Positions 49,568 to 58,881 of a stretch of DNA of 64,000 nt are shown here, in pieces. Under the pieces are notes generated by a model that was not told the DNA's origin, ran no database searches, and saw only the letters and a list, made by a program, of their open reading frames with translations. The translations under genes were made by a program, and so were the position numbers. Within the stretch, counting starts at the first letter, position 1. Each line of letters begins with the position of its first letter. The DNA is taken from the NCBI RefSeq assembly GCF_021044885.1, contig NZ_JAJNOD010000001.1, positions 434,001 to 498,000 on the forward strand, written 5' to 3'. Source of the DNA: Microbacterium nymphoidis. GTDB taxonomy: Bacteria > Actinomycetota > Actinomycetes > Actinomycetales > Microbacteriaceae.

Positions 49568-50388
49568 GCCGCGACCTCCTTCTTCTGACGCTTCGGGCGG
49601 GAGACCTGGGCGGTCCGCTTCTCGAACCAGCGGGCGAGGAAAGTCAGCGGGATCGTGATGCACAGGTAGAACAGGCCGGCCACGAGCAGCGGCGTCATGC
49701 CGCCGCCGAGCGAGAGCATTCCGTCGCGTCCCATCTTGGTGAGGTCCACGACCAATGCCGTCATGCCGAGCACCTGCACCAGAGACGTGTCCTTCGTCAG
49801 CAGGATGAGCTCGTTCGTCAGCGGCGGGAGCACGATGCGGAAGGCCTGCGGGATGATGATCGAGATCATCGCCCGCCACTGCGGCATGCCGAGCGACCGT
49901 GCCGCCTCCATCTGTCCCTTGGGAACCGCCTGCAGGCCGGCGCGCAGGGTCTCGGCCATGTAGGCGGCCGAGACGAGCCCGAGCGCCACCATGACCGTCA
50001 CCCAGAAGTCCCATTTCAGCCCCGAGAAGGCCAGCGGCAGACCGTAGCCCAGAGCGAGCAGCACCAGCAGAGCCGGGATGCCGCGGAAGAACTCGATGTA
50101 GATCGTGGCCACCCACCGATAGGGCGGGAAGCTGGCTGTCTTCATCAGCGCGAGCACGAGGCCCAGCGCCAAGCCGAAGATGAACGAGGTGATCGTGTAC
50201 AGCAGGGTGTTGCGGAGGCCGACGAGGATGATGTCCGGGAACATCGGCAGCGTCTTGCCGAACTGGAAGAACGAGTCCGCGACCAGCGGCCAGTTCACCA
50301 GGAAGACGAGGAGAAGGATCGCGACGACGAAGATGAGGACCTGGATCCAGCGACTCACCGTGCGCCGCTGACGGGCTGTCATAGCCAT
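49564..50388 (-). CDS. Amino-acid ABC transporter permease
   Basis: 274 residues. The N-terminal TM ([17 protein letters not shown]), then a HisM/GlnP-like core: [23 protein letters not shown], the conserved cytoplasmic loop [31 protein letters not shown], and a final TM before a basic tail. ATG 50388 chosen; ATG 50382 is possible. Separated from the upstream binding-protein gene by a terminator-like hairpin. Confidence 0.94.
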   Translation of the reverse strand: MAMTARQRRTVSRWIQVLIFVVAILLLVFLVNWPLVADSFFQFGKTLPMFPDIILVGLRNTLLYTITSFIFGLALGLVLALMKTASFPPYRWVATIYIEFFRGIPALLVLLALGYGLPLAFSGLKWDFWVTVMVALGLVSAAYMAETLRAGLQAVPKGQMEAARSLGMPQWRAMISIIIPQAFRIVLPPLTNELILLTKDTSLVQVLGMTALVVDLTKMGRDGMLSLGGGMTPLLVAGLFYLCITIPLTFLARWFEKRTAQVSRPKRQKKEVAA

Positions 50389-50411
50389 GCGGCTGTGCCT
50401 TTCTGAAGAGA

Positions 50412-50441
50412 GGGCCGGTCCGCGTCGTTGCGGACCGGCCC
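50412..50441 (-). terminator. Hairpin between binding-protein and permease genes
   Basis: A 12-bp perfect stem (GGGCCGGTCCGC at 50412-50423 with 50430-50441), loop GTCGTT. It lies inside the operon, so it may attenuate transcription and keep binding protein in excess over permease. Confidence 0.7.
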
Positions 50442-50451
50442 GTTCACGCGG

Positions 50452-51270
50452 TCAGTTGCCGAACCACTCGGCTTCGAGCTTGTCCAAGTCGCCCGAGCTC
50501 TTCAGCTCGCCGAGCGTCTTGTTGACCGCGGCCAGCATGTCGGCGTTGCCCTTGGGGACCGCGATGCCGAGCTGCTCGCCGGTCTTGATCTCCTCGACCA
50601 CCTCGAAGTCGCTCTCGCCCTTGATGGCGAACTTGAGCACCGACTGGTTGCCGAGCGAACCCGCCGTGGCACCCGACTTCAGCGACTGGATCTGGAGGCC
50701 CGAGTCCTCGTATCCGATGGTGGACAGACCGTTCTCCTGGCCGTAGGCCTCACCGGTCGTCGCGGTCTGCACGCCGATCTCCTTGCCCTTCGCGGTCTCG
50801 ATGGACGTGATGCCCGAGTCCTTCTTGGCGATGAGAACCAGGTCGTCGTCGTAGTAGGGGTCCGAGAAGTCGACGTTCTGCTTGCGCTCGTCGGTGATCG
50901 AGATCGACGACGCCGCGATGTCGCAGTCGGTCTTGAACAGACCCGACGTGATCGCGTCGAACGAGGAGTCGACGACGTTGAGCTCGAGGCCCAGGTCCTC
51001 GGCGATCGCCGCGGTGATGTCGATGTCGAAGCCGACCGCCTTCCCGTCCTTCATGGATTCGAAGGGCTCATAGGGGATGTCGGAGCAGACGGTGAGCTTG
51101 CCGTCCACGACGGTCTTCAGGCCGCTGCCGGTGCCGGCATCCGTGCCGGACGACGCCGTCGAACCGGCGTCGCCACCGGCCTGGGTGCCACCGGTGCTGC
51201 AACCGGTGAGTGCGAGCGAGCCGGCTGCGGTGAGCACGGCGATCGCGAGAAGGGACTGACGCAACTTCAT
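50452..51270 (-). CDS. Amino-acid ABC transporter substrate-binding lipoprotein
   Basis: 272 residues. A signal peptide with lipobox LALTGC (Cys 24), a Gly/Ser/Thr-rich linker, then a type-3 periplasmic-binding fold: VCSDIPYEPFESMKDGKAVGFDIDI, ISITDERKQNVDFSDPYY (family 3 signature) and DKLEAEWFGN. Polar amino-acid ligand, exact one unknown. First gene of the importer operon. Confidence 0.94.
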   Translation of the reverse strand: MKLRQSLLAIAVLTAAGSLALTGCSTGGTQAGGDAGSTASSGTDAGTGSGLKTVVDGKLTVCSDIPYEPFESMKDGKAVGFDIDITAAIAEDLGLELNVVDSSFDAITSGLFKTDCDIAASSISITDERKQNVDFSDPYYDDDLVLIAKKDSGITSIETAKGKEIGVQTATTGEAYGQENGLSTIGYEDSGLQIQSLKSGATAGSLGNQSVLKFAIKGESDFEVVEEIKTGEQLGIAVPKGNADMLAAVNKTLGELKSSGDLDKLEAEWFGN

Positions 51271-51387
51271 GGTGTACCTCTTGCGTGATCATCGGGAGAT
51301 TTGTTGCCTGAGCATAGCGGCACCCGTCGCCCGCACGCGTTACGTCCGTGTCTCGATCCGGTTTCGGTAGCCCCTGACGGGCGCAGA

Positions 51388-52104
51388 TCAGCGAAGTTCC
51401 ACGCGGGGGCGCACCCATACCTCCGTGATCTGCGTGTCGGCCGGCGCGTCGATGACGTGGCGCACCGAACGAGCCACCGTCGTGGGCAGGATGCGGCGGC
51501 CGTCCTCGTCGCGAGTCAGGCCTTCTGCGGCCAGTGCGCCGGCGGTGGCGGTCGGGCCGGGCGAGACGGTGCTGACCCGGATGCCGTCGGGCTCGAGCTC
51601 CTGCCGGAGGGCGTCTGCGTAGGCCTGGAGCGCATGCTTCGTCGCGCCGTACACGACGTGGCCGGCAGCAGCGCGCCGCGACGCCCCGGATCCGATGAAC
51701 ACGACGCTCCCGCGCGTGTCGCGGAGGCGCGGGAGCAGCACGCGCGTCAGCTCGGCCGGCGCCACCACGTTCACATCGAGTAGCTCGCGCCAGAGGTCGA
51801 CCGTCGCAGTCTCCGCGGTCGTGTGGGGAAGGAGCGCCGCACCGTGCACGACCGCATCGACGCGGGGGAGCGCGGTCAGCGCCGCCTCGATGCCGGCCGG
51901 GTCGCCCAGATCGAGAACGAGCGGGATGATCGCCCCGGCGGCGGCGCGTGCCGCCACCTGGCCCAGCCGCGCGTCGTCGCGACCGATCGCGACGACCGTC
52001 CGGTCCTGTGCCAGGTCGACCGCGATCTCCGCGCCGATCCCTGACGAGGCGCCCGTCACGACGACGAGCGGGCGGGTGGGATCGAGGTCAGCGAGAACGG
52101 ACAT
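51388..52104 (-). CDS. SDR family oxidoreductase
   Basis: 238 residues. Classical short-chain dehydrogenase: NAD(P) motif TGASSGIG (about 17), VVHGAALLP in place of NNAG, catalytic Tyr-Lys in YGATKHAL (about 150), Ser at FIGSGASRR. Substrate unknown. ATG 52104 has TAGCGT six bases upstream. Stands alone. Confidence 0.92.
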   Translation of the reverse strand: MSVLADLDPTRPLVVVTGASSGIGAEIAVDLAQDRTVVAIGRDDARLGQVAARAAAGAIIPLVLDLGDPAGIEAALTALPRVDAVVHGAALLPHTTAETATVDLWRELLDVNVVAPAELTRVLLPRLRDTRGSVVFIGSGASRRAAAGHVVYGATKHALQAYADALRQELEPDGIRVSTVSPGPTATAGALAAEGLTRDEDGRRILPTTVARSVRHVIDAPADTQITEVWVRPRVELR

Positions 52105-52110
52105 GCCTCG

Positions 52111-52116
52111 ACGCTA
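52111..52116 (-). promoter_or_regulatory. Putative -10 box, leaderless SDR gene
   Basis: TAGCGT, six bases (CGAGGC) before the ATG at 52104. Confidence 0.5.
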
Positions 52117-52190
52117 GCGCCGGCGCCGGCGGGCGCGATGCCGTGGCGTCATATTCCTGAACGAAACGGATCCGGCTCTCAGACGAAGAA

Positions 52191-52222
52191 CGCCCCGGTT
52201 CGGGTGGAGCCGAACCGGGGCG
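52191..52222 (-). terminator. Intrinsic terminator for tRNA-Gly
   Basis: A 13-bp perfect stem (52191-52203 with 52210-52222) and 6-base loop directly after the tRNA-Gly 3' end on the minus strand, followed by TTCTTC. Confidence 0.8.
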
Positions 52223-52225
52223 AAG

Positions 52226-52296
52226 AGGGGATGACGGGAATCGAACCCGCGTGACCAGTTTGGAAGACTGGGGCTCTACCATTGAGCTACATCCCC
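52226..52296 (-). tRNA. tRNA-Gly (TCC)
   Basis: 71-base minus-strand cloverleaf: acceptor GGGGATG/CATCCCC, D-arm GCTCAATGGTAGAGC, anticodon loop CTTCCAA (anticodon TCC), T-arm with GGTTCGATTCC. CCA is not encoded (CTT follows). Confidence 0.97.
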
Positions 52297-52470
52297 GCAC
52301 TGCAGCAGCAGCGGGACCACTCTACCTGATCTGGTGCGTGCTCTCGCACACCGTCGACGGCCGGGCGCGTCGGGGCGAGAATCGCCCGGTAACCCGGGTG
52401 TGAACCGGAACCCACCTCGTCGGCTAGACTTTTGGAGGCCGTTTCGTGCCCGCGCGCAGGCGTGGAATCC

Positions 52471-52547
52471 CGGGGCGTAGCTCAGCTTGGTAGAGCGCCC
52501 GCTTTGGGAGCGGGAGGTCGCAGGTTCAAATCCTGTCGCCCCGACCA
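52471..52547 (+). tRNA. tRNA-Pro (TGG)
   Basis: Plus-strand cloverleaf: acceptor CGGGGCG/CGCCCCG, D-arm GCTCAGCTTGGTAGAGC, anticodon stem CCCGC/GCGGG with TTTGGGA loop (anticodon TGG), T-arm CAGGTTCAAATCCTG, discriminator A and an encoded CCA. Divergent from tRNA-Gly. Confidence 0.97.
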
Positions 52548-52625
52548 ACGGCCCCCTCAAGACTCAGCACGAAGAACTCGCACGTCCACGCGTGCGGGAA
52601 CGCTACAAGGAAGAGACGCACAAGC

Positions 52626-54098
52626 ATGGTGAAGAGCACCGTCGAGAAGCTCAGCCCGACCCGGGTGAAGCTGCACATCACGGTCACGCCCGAGGAGCTT
52701 CAGCCCTCGATCAAGCACGCCTACGAGCACATCGCCCAGGACGTGCAGATCCCCGGCTTCCGCAAGGGCAAGGTGCCCGCCCCGATCATCGACCAGCGCA
52801 TCGGCCGTGGCGCCGTCATCGAGCACGCTGTGAACGAGGGCCTGGACAGCTTCTACCGTGAGGCCGTCACCGCTCACGAGGTGCGCATCGTCGGTCGCCC
52901 GGCCGCGGAGATCATCGAGTGGCCGGCGGAGAAGGACTTCTCCGGTGACCTGATCGTCGACGTCGAGGTTGACGTCGTCCCGGACTTCGAGCTCCCGGAC
53001 CTTTCGGGCATCACCCTGACGGTTGACGCCGTCGAGGTCGACGAGAACGCCGTCTCCGAGGAGCTGGACCGTCTGCGCAGCCGCTTCGGCACGCTCGTCA
53101 CGGTGGACCGTCCCGCGAAGTCCGGCGACTTCGTCGAGCTCGACCTCGTTGCCACCATCGACGGCAACGAGATCGACCGTGCCGAAGGCGTGTCTTACGA
53201 GGTCGGCTCGGGCGAGCTGCTCGAGGGCACCGACGAGGCCGTCGAATCGCTGACTGCCGGCGAGGACACCACCTTCCGCTCCAAGCTGATCGGTGGCGAG
53301 CACGCCGGTTCCGAGGCGGAGGTTTCCCTCACCGTCAAGGCGGTCAAGGAGCGCGAGCTGCCTGAGGCCGACGACGACTTCGCTCAGATCGCGAGCGAGT
53401 TCGACACGATCGCCGAGCTGCGCGAGAGCCTGAAGGAGCGCGTCGCTTCGCAGGGTGCCTTCTCGCAGGGTTCCGCCGCGCGCGACAAGCTGGTTGAGGC
53501 GCTCATCGAAGCCACCGACATCCCGGTGCCCGCCGCCCTCGTCGAGGACCAGGTGCACCAGCACCTGGAGCAGGAGGGGCGTCTGGAGGACGACGAGCAC
53601 CGCGCTGAGGTGACCGAGGCGAGCGAGAAGCAGTTCCGCACGCAGGTGATCCTCGACCGCATCGCCGAGCAGTCCAAGGTCCAGGTGTCGCAGGACGAGC
53701 TGACCCAGTACCTGGTGCAGTCCGCCGCACAGTACGGCATGGCGCCCCAGGAGTTCGTCGAGATCCTCCAGCAGGGCAACCAGCTGCCCTCGCTGGTGGG
53801 CGAGGTCGCGCGCAACAAGGCGCTCGCCGTCGCGCTCGGCAAGGTCACGGTCGTCGACACCGACGGCAAGGCTGTCGATCTGAGCGACTTCGTCGCGATT
53901 GAGGACGACGCCGAGGAGAGCCCCGCCGAGGAGGCTCCCGCCGAGGAGAAGCCGGCCAAGAAGGCTCCCGCGAAGAAGGCTCCCGCCAAGAAGGCCGCCG
54001 CGGCCGACGAGGCTGCAGCGGAGGAGAAGCCCGCGAAGAAGGCTCCCGCCAAGAAGGCTCCCGCCAAGAAGGCGGCGCCCAAGAAGGACGCCGAGTAA
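52626..54098 (+). CDS. tig: Trigger factor
   Basis: 490 residues. Ribosome-associated chaperone/peptidyl-prolyl isomerase. The N-terminal ribosome-binding domain contains the signature GFRKGKVP (about 45), then the FKBP-type PPIase domain ([15 protein letters not shown]) and a long helical C-terminal domain. The last ~65 residues are a low-complexity tail of EEAPAEE and repeated [10 protein letters not shown] blocks, basic and histone-H1-like, absent from E. coli Tig. First gene of a proteostasis region with clpP1-clpP2-clpX. Confidence 0.96.
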   Translation: MVKSTVEKLSPTRVKLHITVTPEELQPSIKHAYEHIAQDVQIPGFRKGKVPAPIIDQRIGRGAVIEHAVNEGLDSFYREAVTAHEVRIVGRPAAEIIEWPAEKDFSGDLIVDVEVDVVPDFELPDLSGITLTVDAVEVDENAVSEELDRLRSRFGTLVTVDRPAKSGDFVELDLVATIDGNEIDRAEGVSYEVGSGELLEGTDEAVESLTAGEDTTFRSKLIGGEHAGSEAEVSLTVKAVKERELPEADDDFAQIASEFDTIAELRESLKERVASQGAFSQGSAARDKLVEALIEATDIPVPAALVEDQVHQHLEQEGRLEDDEHRAEVTEASEKQFRTQVILDRIAEQSKVQVSQDELTQYLVQSAAQYGMAPQEFVEILQQGNQLPSLVGEVARNKALAVALGKVTVVDTDGKAVDLSDFVAIEDDAEESPAEEAPAEEKPAKKAPAKKAPAKKAAAADEAAAEEKPAKKAPAKKAPAKKAAPKKDAE

Positions 54099-54112
54099 TC
54101 ACCACGCGTGAC

Positions 54113-54145
54113 CGAGGGGTGGATGACGATGTCATCCACCCCTCG
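54113..54145 (+). terminator. Intrinsic terminator after tig
   Basis: A 15-bp perfect stem (54113-54127 with 54131-54145) and 3-base loop. Confidence 0.85.
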
Positions 54146-54166
54146 TCGTATCCGGAGGAGAAGTAG

Positions 54167-54670
54167 ATGATCGAGATCGACTCGGCGGAATTCGCCGCGT
54201 GGCAGGAGCGCATCGATGCCGTGTGGCAGGACCGCTCGCTCTCGGACGAGGAGCGGATCGAGCGGATCGACCTGCTCGCGTCGGAGCTGGGGGCGGATCA
54301 CCCGGTCGCGCTCTTCGAGCGTGCCGGGGCACGTGACAGCGCCGGACGGGAGCAGGAGGCGGAGCCCCTCTACCGCGCGGCGCATGCAGCCGGGCTCGAT
54401 CCCCGCCGCCGCACGCGCGCCGTGATCCAGCTCGCAAGCACGATCCGCAATCTGGGGAAGGTCGACGAGGCGCTGGCTCTGCTGGCGGCCGAGCATGACC
54501 TCACCCGCGGGGGTGCACTTCATGATGAGGCCTCCGCGTTCTACGCGCTGGCGCTCGCCTCCGCCGGTCAGCCGAACGACGCCCTGGCGGTCGCCCTCAC
54601 GGCGCTCGCGCCCCACCTGGAGCTCTATCAGCGCTCGGTGACCGCGTACGCGGCACAGTTGCGCGACTGA
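54167..54670 (+). CDS. TPR-like helical repeat protein
   Basis: 167 residues, all-helical. Residues about 40-150 show TPR/TPR_5-like pairs (ALFERAGARDSAGREQEAEPLYRAA, AVIQLASTIRNLGKVDEALALL, FYALALASAGQPNDALAVAL). Such proteins bind partners; none can be named. GGAGGAGAAG precedes ATG 54167. Lies between tig and clpP1, separated from tig by a terminator. Confidence 0.85.
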   Translation: MIEIDSAEFAAWQERIDAVWQDRSLSDEERIERIDLLASELGADHPVALFERAGARDSAGREQEAEPLYRAAHAAGLDPRRRTRAVIQLASTIRNLGKVDEALALLAAEHDLTRGGALHDEASAFYALALASAGQPNDALAVALTALAPHLELYQRSVTAYAAQLRD

Positions 54671-54763
54671 AGGTGCCACGCACGTCTGCCGAGGGCGAAC
54701 ACGGCCGGTGCCGCCCGAGCGCGCCGGTAGATTCGTTATCACCAACACGAAACGGGAGCACTC

Positions 54764-55348
54764 ATGGCTGAACCCCTCATGGCGACCAGCGTCTTCGACC
54801 GGTTGCTGAAGGACCGCATCATCTGGCTCGGCGCCGAAGTCCGCGACGAGAACGCCAACGAGATCTGCGCCAAGATCCTGCTGCTCGCGGCCGAGGACCC
54901 GAACAAGGACATCTACCTCTACATCAACTCGCCCGGCGGCTCGATCACCGCGGGCATGGCGATCTACGACACGATGCAGTTCGTGCCCAACGACATCGTC
55001 ACCGTCGGTATCGGCATGGCCGCGTCGATGGGCCAGCTGCTGCTCACCAGCGGCACCAAAGGCAAGCGGTACATCACCCCGAACGCCCGCGTGCTGCTGC
55101 ACCAGCCGCACGGCGGCTTCGGTGGCACGGCCAGCGACATTCAGACGCAGGCGCAGCTCATCATCTCGATGAAGAACCGCCTCGCCGAGATCACCGCAGC
55201 TCAGACCGGCAAGTCCGTCGAGCAGATCAACGAGGACGGCGACCGCGACCGCTGGTTCACCGCCGAGGAAGCACTGGAGTACGGCTTCGTCGACCACATC
55301 CGTGAGCACGCCACCGACGTGCACGGCGGCGGCGGAACCCAGGCCTGA
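54764..55348 (+). CDS. clpP: ATP-dependent Clp protease proteolytic subunit (ClpP1)
   Basis: 194 residues. Serine protease subunit. Catalytic Ser in [16 protein letters not shown], His in [11 protein letters not shown], with the downstream Asp in [18 protein letters not shown]. Pairs with the second ClpP just downstream (22-base gap) to form a mixed tetradecamer as in other actinobacteria. ATG 54764 with GGGAG upstream. Confidence 0.96.
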   Translation: MAEPLMATSVFDRLLKDRIIWLGAEVRDENANEICAKILLLAAEDPNKDIYLYINSPGGSITAGMAIYDTMQFVPNDIVTVGIGMAASMGQLLLTSGTKGKRYITPNARVLLHQPHGGFGGTASDIQTQAQLIISMKNRLAEITAAQTGKSVEQINEDGDRDRWFTAEEALEYGFVDHIREHATDVHGGGGTQA

Positions 55349-55370
55349 GACCGAGAGAAGGAACACTCCT

Positions 55371-56036
55371 ATGAACATGCCGACCTTCGGCCTCCCGCAG
55401 GGCGTGGCAATGCCGTCCTCGCGCTACATCCTCCCGCAGTACGAGGAGCGCACGGCGTACGGCTACAAGCGCCAGGACCCCTACAACAAGCTGTTCGAAG
55501 ACCGCGTGATCTTCCTCGGCGTGCAGGTGGACGATGCCTCCGCCGACGACGTCATGGCGCAGCTGCTCGTGCTGGAGAGCCAGGACGCGGACCGCGACAT
55601 CACGATGTACATCAACTCGCCCGGTGGCTCGTTCACCGCGATGACGGCGATCTACGACACCATGCAGTACGTGGCCCCCGACATCCAGACGGTGGTGCTC
55701 GGTCAGGCGGCATCCGCGGCCTCCGTGCTCCTCGCTGCCGGAACGCCCGGCAAGCGTCTGGCACTGCCGAACGCCCGCGTGCTGATGCACCAGCCCGCCG
55801 TCGGCGAAGCCGGACACGGCCAGGCATCGGACATCGAGATCCAGGCCGCGGAGATCCTCCGCATGCGCACGTGGCTCGAGGAGACGATGGCGCGCCACAC
55901 CGGCCGTCCGGCTGCCGAGGTGCACAAGGACATCGACCGCGACAAGATCCTCTCCGCCCAGCAGGCGCTGGAGTACGGCATCGTCGACCAGGTCCTGACG
56001 TCGCGCAAGCGCACGACGCCCGCACTCACCAAGTGA
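55371..56036 (+). CDS. clpP: ATP-dependent Clp protease proteolytic subunit (ClpP2)
   Basis: 221 residues. Second ClpP with its own N-terminal extension ([20 protein letters not shown]). Ser in [15 protein letters not shown], His in [14 protein letters not shown], Asp in [23 protein letters not shown] 55371 with AGAAGGA upstream. Followed by a hairpin, then clpX. Confidence 0.96.
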   Translation: MNMPTFGLPQGVAMPSSRYILPQYEERTAYGYKRQDPYNKLFEDRVIFLGVQVDDASADDVMAQLLVLESQDADRDITMYINSPGGSFTAMTAIYDTMQYVAPDIQTVVLGQAASAASVLLAAGTPGKRLALPNARVLMHQPAVGEAGHGQASDIEIQAAEILRMRTWLEETMARHTGRPAAEVHKDIDRDKILSAQQALEYGIVDQVLTSRKRTTPALTK

Positions 56037-56043
56037 GTCACCA

Positions 56044-56074
56044 CGGATGCCCGGCCCGTGTGGCCGGGCATCCG
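56044..56074 (+). terminator. Intrinsic terminator after clpP2
   Basis: A 13-bp perfect stem (CGGATGCCCGGCC at 56044-56056 with 56062-56074) then TCGTTT. Suggests clpX also has its own promoter (TAGGCT at 56118-56123). Confidence 0.85.
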
Positions 56075-56151
56075 TCGTTTCATGTCGGATATCCCCTCGG
56101 ATGTCCGAGGGTGCGGTTAGGCTCGAAGCAATCGTTGATCAGGGAGGCGAC

Positions 56152-57420
56152 ATGGCACGGATCGGTGAAAGCGCCGATGTCTTCAAGTGCTCGTTCTGCG
56201 GAAAGAGCCAGAAGCAGGTGCAACAGCTGATCGCCGGACCCGGCGTCTACATCTGCGACGAGTGCGTGGAGCTGTGCAACGAAATCATCGAGGAGCGGAT
56301 GGCGGAGTCGGCCTCCGGCACCGTCGCCGAGTTCGACTTGCCCAAGCCTCGTGAGATCTTCTCGTTCCTCGATGAGTACGTCATCGGCCAGCTGCAGGCC
56401 AAGCGTGCGCTCTCGGTGGCCGTGTACAACCACTACAAGCGCGTTCGCGCCCGCAGCGCCCTCCAGCCGGCCGAGCAGAAGGCCGACGACATCGAGATCG
56501 CCAAGAGCAACATCCTGATGATCGGCCCCACCGGTTGCGGGAAGACCTATCTCGCCCAGACGCTTGCCAAGCGGCTCAACGTGCCGTTCGCGGTCGCGGA
56601 CGCCACCGCGCTGACGGAGGCGGGCTACGTGGGCGAGGATGTGGAGAACATCCTCCTCAAGCTCATCCAGGCGGCTGACTACGACGTCAAGCGGGCTGAG
56701 ACCGGGATCATCTACATCGACGAAGTCGACAAGATCGCCCGCAAGGCTGAGAACCCCTCCATCACGCGTGACGTGTCGGGCGAGGGTGTGCAGCAGGCTC
56801 TGCTGAAGATCCTCGAAGGCACCGTGGCGTCGGTGCCCCCGCAGGGCGGTCGCAAGCATCCGCACCAGGAGTTCATCCAGATCGACACCACCAATGTGCT
56901 GTTCATCGTGGCGGGAGCCTTCGCGGGACTGGAAGACATCGTGTCCGCTCGTGTGGGCAAGCACGGCGTCGGCTTCGGTGCACCGCTGCACGACAAGAGC
57001 GCGACCCAGGACATCTTCGCGGACGTCCTGCCCGAGGACCTGCACAAGTTCGGTCTGATCCCGGAGTTCATTGGTCGTCTGCCCGTCGTGGCATCGGTGT
57101 CGCCCCTCGACCAGGAGGCGTTGATGGAGATCCTCACCGTTCCGCGCAACGCTCTGGTCAAGCAGTATCAGCGCATGTTCGAGCTGGACGGTGTGGAACT
57201 CGATTTCGACGACGATGCGCTGCGCGCGATCGCCGACCTCGCCGTCGAACGGAAGACCGGAGCTCGCGGCCTCCGCGCGATCCTCGAAGACGTGCTCGGG
57301 CCGATCATGTTCGAGATCCCCTCCGCCGATGATGTCGCCAAGGTGATCGTGACGCGTGCAGCCGTCGACGATGGCGACGCTCCCACTGTGATCCTCAAGG
57401 AGAACCGCAAGAGCGCATGA
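56152..57420 (+). CDS. clpX: ATP-dependent Clp protease ATP-binding subunit ClpX
   Basis: 422 residues. AAA+ unfoldase that feeds ClpP. The N-terminal zinc domain has CSFCGKSQ...[11 protein letters not shown] (about 11-40); Walker A GPTGCGKT; Walker [11 protein letters not shown]; the ClpP-binding IGF-type loop region lies in PEFIGRLPV and sensor-2 [12 protein letters not shown] 56152 has GGGAGG upstream. The stop overlaps the next gene by four bases. Confidence 0.97.
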   Translation: MARIGESADVFKCSFCGKSQKQVQQLIAGPGVYICDECVELCNEIIEERMAESASGTVAEFDLPKPREIFSFLDEYVIGQLQAKRALSVAVYNHYKRVRARSALQPAEQKADDIEIAKSNILMIGPTGCGKTYLAQTLAKRLNVPFAVADATALTEAGYVGEDVENILLKLIQAADYDVKRAETGIIYIDEVDKIARKAENPSITRDVSGEGVQQALLKILEGTVASVPPQGGRKHPHQEFIQIDTTNVLFIVAGAFAGLEDIVSARVGKHGVGFGAPLHDKSATQDIFADVLPEDLHKFGLIPEFIGRLPVVASVSPLDQEALMEILTVPRNALVKQYQRMFELDGVELDFDDDALRAIADLAVERKTGARGLRAILEDVLGPIMFEIPSADDVAKVIVTRAAVDDGDAPTVILKENRKSA

Positions 57421-58064
57421 GCGAGCGCTACGCGGCGATTCGCGCGCTCTGGGAGATCGAGTCCACGGCGCGAATCGGTTACCCGGGCGACGTCCTCGAC
57501 GACTGGCTGCGTCGCTTCGGTGCCGTCCCGGCTGCGCTGCGCGAGTACTACACGACACTCGGCGCTCACGTCGGAATGAACCATACGCAGGATCAGCTTG
57601 TCGCCCCAGCGAACACGCCCGGCACCGTGTACCGGATCGACGGCGACGACGCCACCGACGTGCTCGTCTTCTACGTCGAGAATCAGCTGGCCCTGCAGTG
57701 GGGCGTCCTCGCCGCCGACTGCGTCGAGGACGATCCGGCGGTTCAGGTCCTCCGCGACGGGGAATGGGAACCCACGGGCGATTGCGTGAGCACCTTCCTG
57801 ACCGCCCAGGCGCATCTGCAGCGGCTCTACGCATATGAAGACTGGAGCGAAGAGTTCCTCGCTATCGACCGTGAGGGATGGGGTCGGCTGCGGGACTTCC
57901 TCCCCGCTCGGGGAATCGTTGCCGACCTCTACGGCGGGGTCGAGTTCTTCGGTGGCCCCGGAGTGGTGCTCGCCTTCTTCCGGGACAGCTCTTCGGTCGT
58001 CTTCGGGTGCGCCGACGCGCAGCTCCTGAACTCATTGTTCGCATACTTCGCCCGCATGGGCTGA
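57417..58064 (+). CDS. SUKH (SMI1/KNR4-like) superfamily protein
   Basis: 215 residues. The segment [18 protein letters not shown] followed by [17 protein letters not shown] is the hallmark of the SMI1/KNR4/SUKH fold, often an immunity protein against secreted or contact-dependent toxins. No toxin gene is nearby. ATG 57417 shares ATGA with the clpX stop, so it is translated with clpX. Family assignment is by eye; an ordinary housekeeping SUKH role is possible. Confidence 0.65.
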   Translation: MSERYAAIRALWEIESTARIGYPGDVLDDWLRRFGAVPAALREYYTTLGAHVGMNHTQDQLVAPANTPGTVYRIDGDDATDVLVFYVENQLALQWGVLAADCVEDDPAVQVLRDGEWEPTGDCVSTFLTAQAHLQRLYAYEDWSEEFLAIDREGWGRLRDFLPARGIVADLYGGVEFFGGPGVVLAFFRDSSSVVFGCADAQLLNSLFAYFARMG

Positions 58065-58074
58065 GTTTCGCACG

Positions 58075-58325
58075 TCCGGTTCCCGCGCCGGCGCGGTCGG
58101 CGGGCGGGCCGCCGGGGCACCCGGTGAGAGTTGTTCGCCCGCGGTAGCTGATCTCGCAGCTCCGGTTCCCGTGCTGGTGCGGTCGGCTGGAGGTTGCCTG
58201 CGCCGGTCGTTTCCGATCAGCGGCGGAGCGTCAGCGTCGGGTTCCCGCGCCGCTGCGGCTGTATTGGCGGCCCGTCCGGCCAACCTGCGCGACGTTGTCC
58301 GCCGGCACCGGCTGGGATCGCCGCC
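58075..58325. repeat. Degenerate tandem repeat (~3 copies, 76-86 bp)
   Basis: TCC/GGGTTCCCG recurs at 58075, 58161 and 58237 with similar downstream G+C-rich blocks including perfect palindromes such as CCGCGCCGGCGCGG. The first copy appears to start at the SUKH gene's stop. It sits in the convergent gap before the GyrI-like gene, which has no ordinary hairpin terminator. Confidence 0.6.
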
Positions 58326-58329
58326 CGGC

Positions 58330-58827
58330 TCAGCGCAGCGGCAGCATCAGGTCCGTGCGCAACTCCTCGGCGGGGGTCGCCGACGGGTCACTGACGTACA
58401 CCTCTGTCCAGTCTCCGCGCGTCTGCCCCTGCGCGGACGCGAAGTCGGTGAGCGTCGTCCAGGCTGACGGGAGGTGGTCGAAGGGACCGATCGCGGACAG
58501 GATCGCCGTCCGGGCAGCGGGAATCGCCCCGGTGGTCACCGTGAGATCGCCGGTCGTGTAGATCGTGGGCATACCTTCGACGGGGAATCCCACCTCGAGA
58601 TCGAACTCGCCGTGCGGGTCGCCGATGTACCGGCCGAACGGGGCTCCGTTCGGCGTCATCGCGCCTTCGGCGATCGCCTGGCGGAGCGCTCCGAACGCGC
58701 CGTCATAGATCGATGACAGCGCCGCCATGGTGATGCCGCGGAAGCGGATCACTGCGGTGGCGATCTCGGAGACCTCCACGATCGTGGGGGCGGTGAACGG
58801 TTCGCGCGAAGCGGGCAGCAGGGTCAT
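58330..58827 (-). CDS. GyrI-like domain protein (bacterial transcription activator effector-binding)
   Basis: 165 residues. A SHS2/GyrI-like small-molecule-binding domain without a DNA-binding part: AVIRFRGITMAALSSIYDGAFGALRQAI, then GRYIGDPHGEFDLEVGFPVEG and ARTAILSAIGPFDHLPSAWTTL. The ligand is unknown. ATG 58827 has AAAGGA upstream. Convergent with the SUKH gene across the degenerate repeat. Confidence 0.85.
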   Translation of the reverse strand: MTLLPASREPFTAPTIVEVSEIATAVIRFRGITMAALSSIYDGAFGALRQAIAEGAMTPNGAPFGRYIGDPHGEFDLEVGFPVEGMPTIYTTGDLTVTTGAIPAARTAILSAIGPFDHLPSAWTTLTDFASAQGQTRGDWTEVYVSDPSATPAEELRTDLMLPLR

Positions 58828-58881
58828 CGTCGTCCTTTCTCAGCGCCCGACATTACGGGATGCGCGGCCGCCGCGGAAGCC

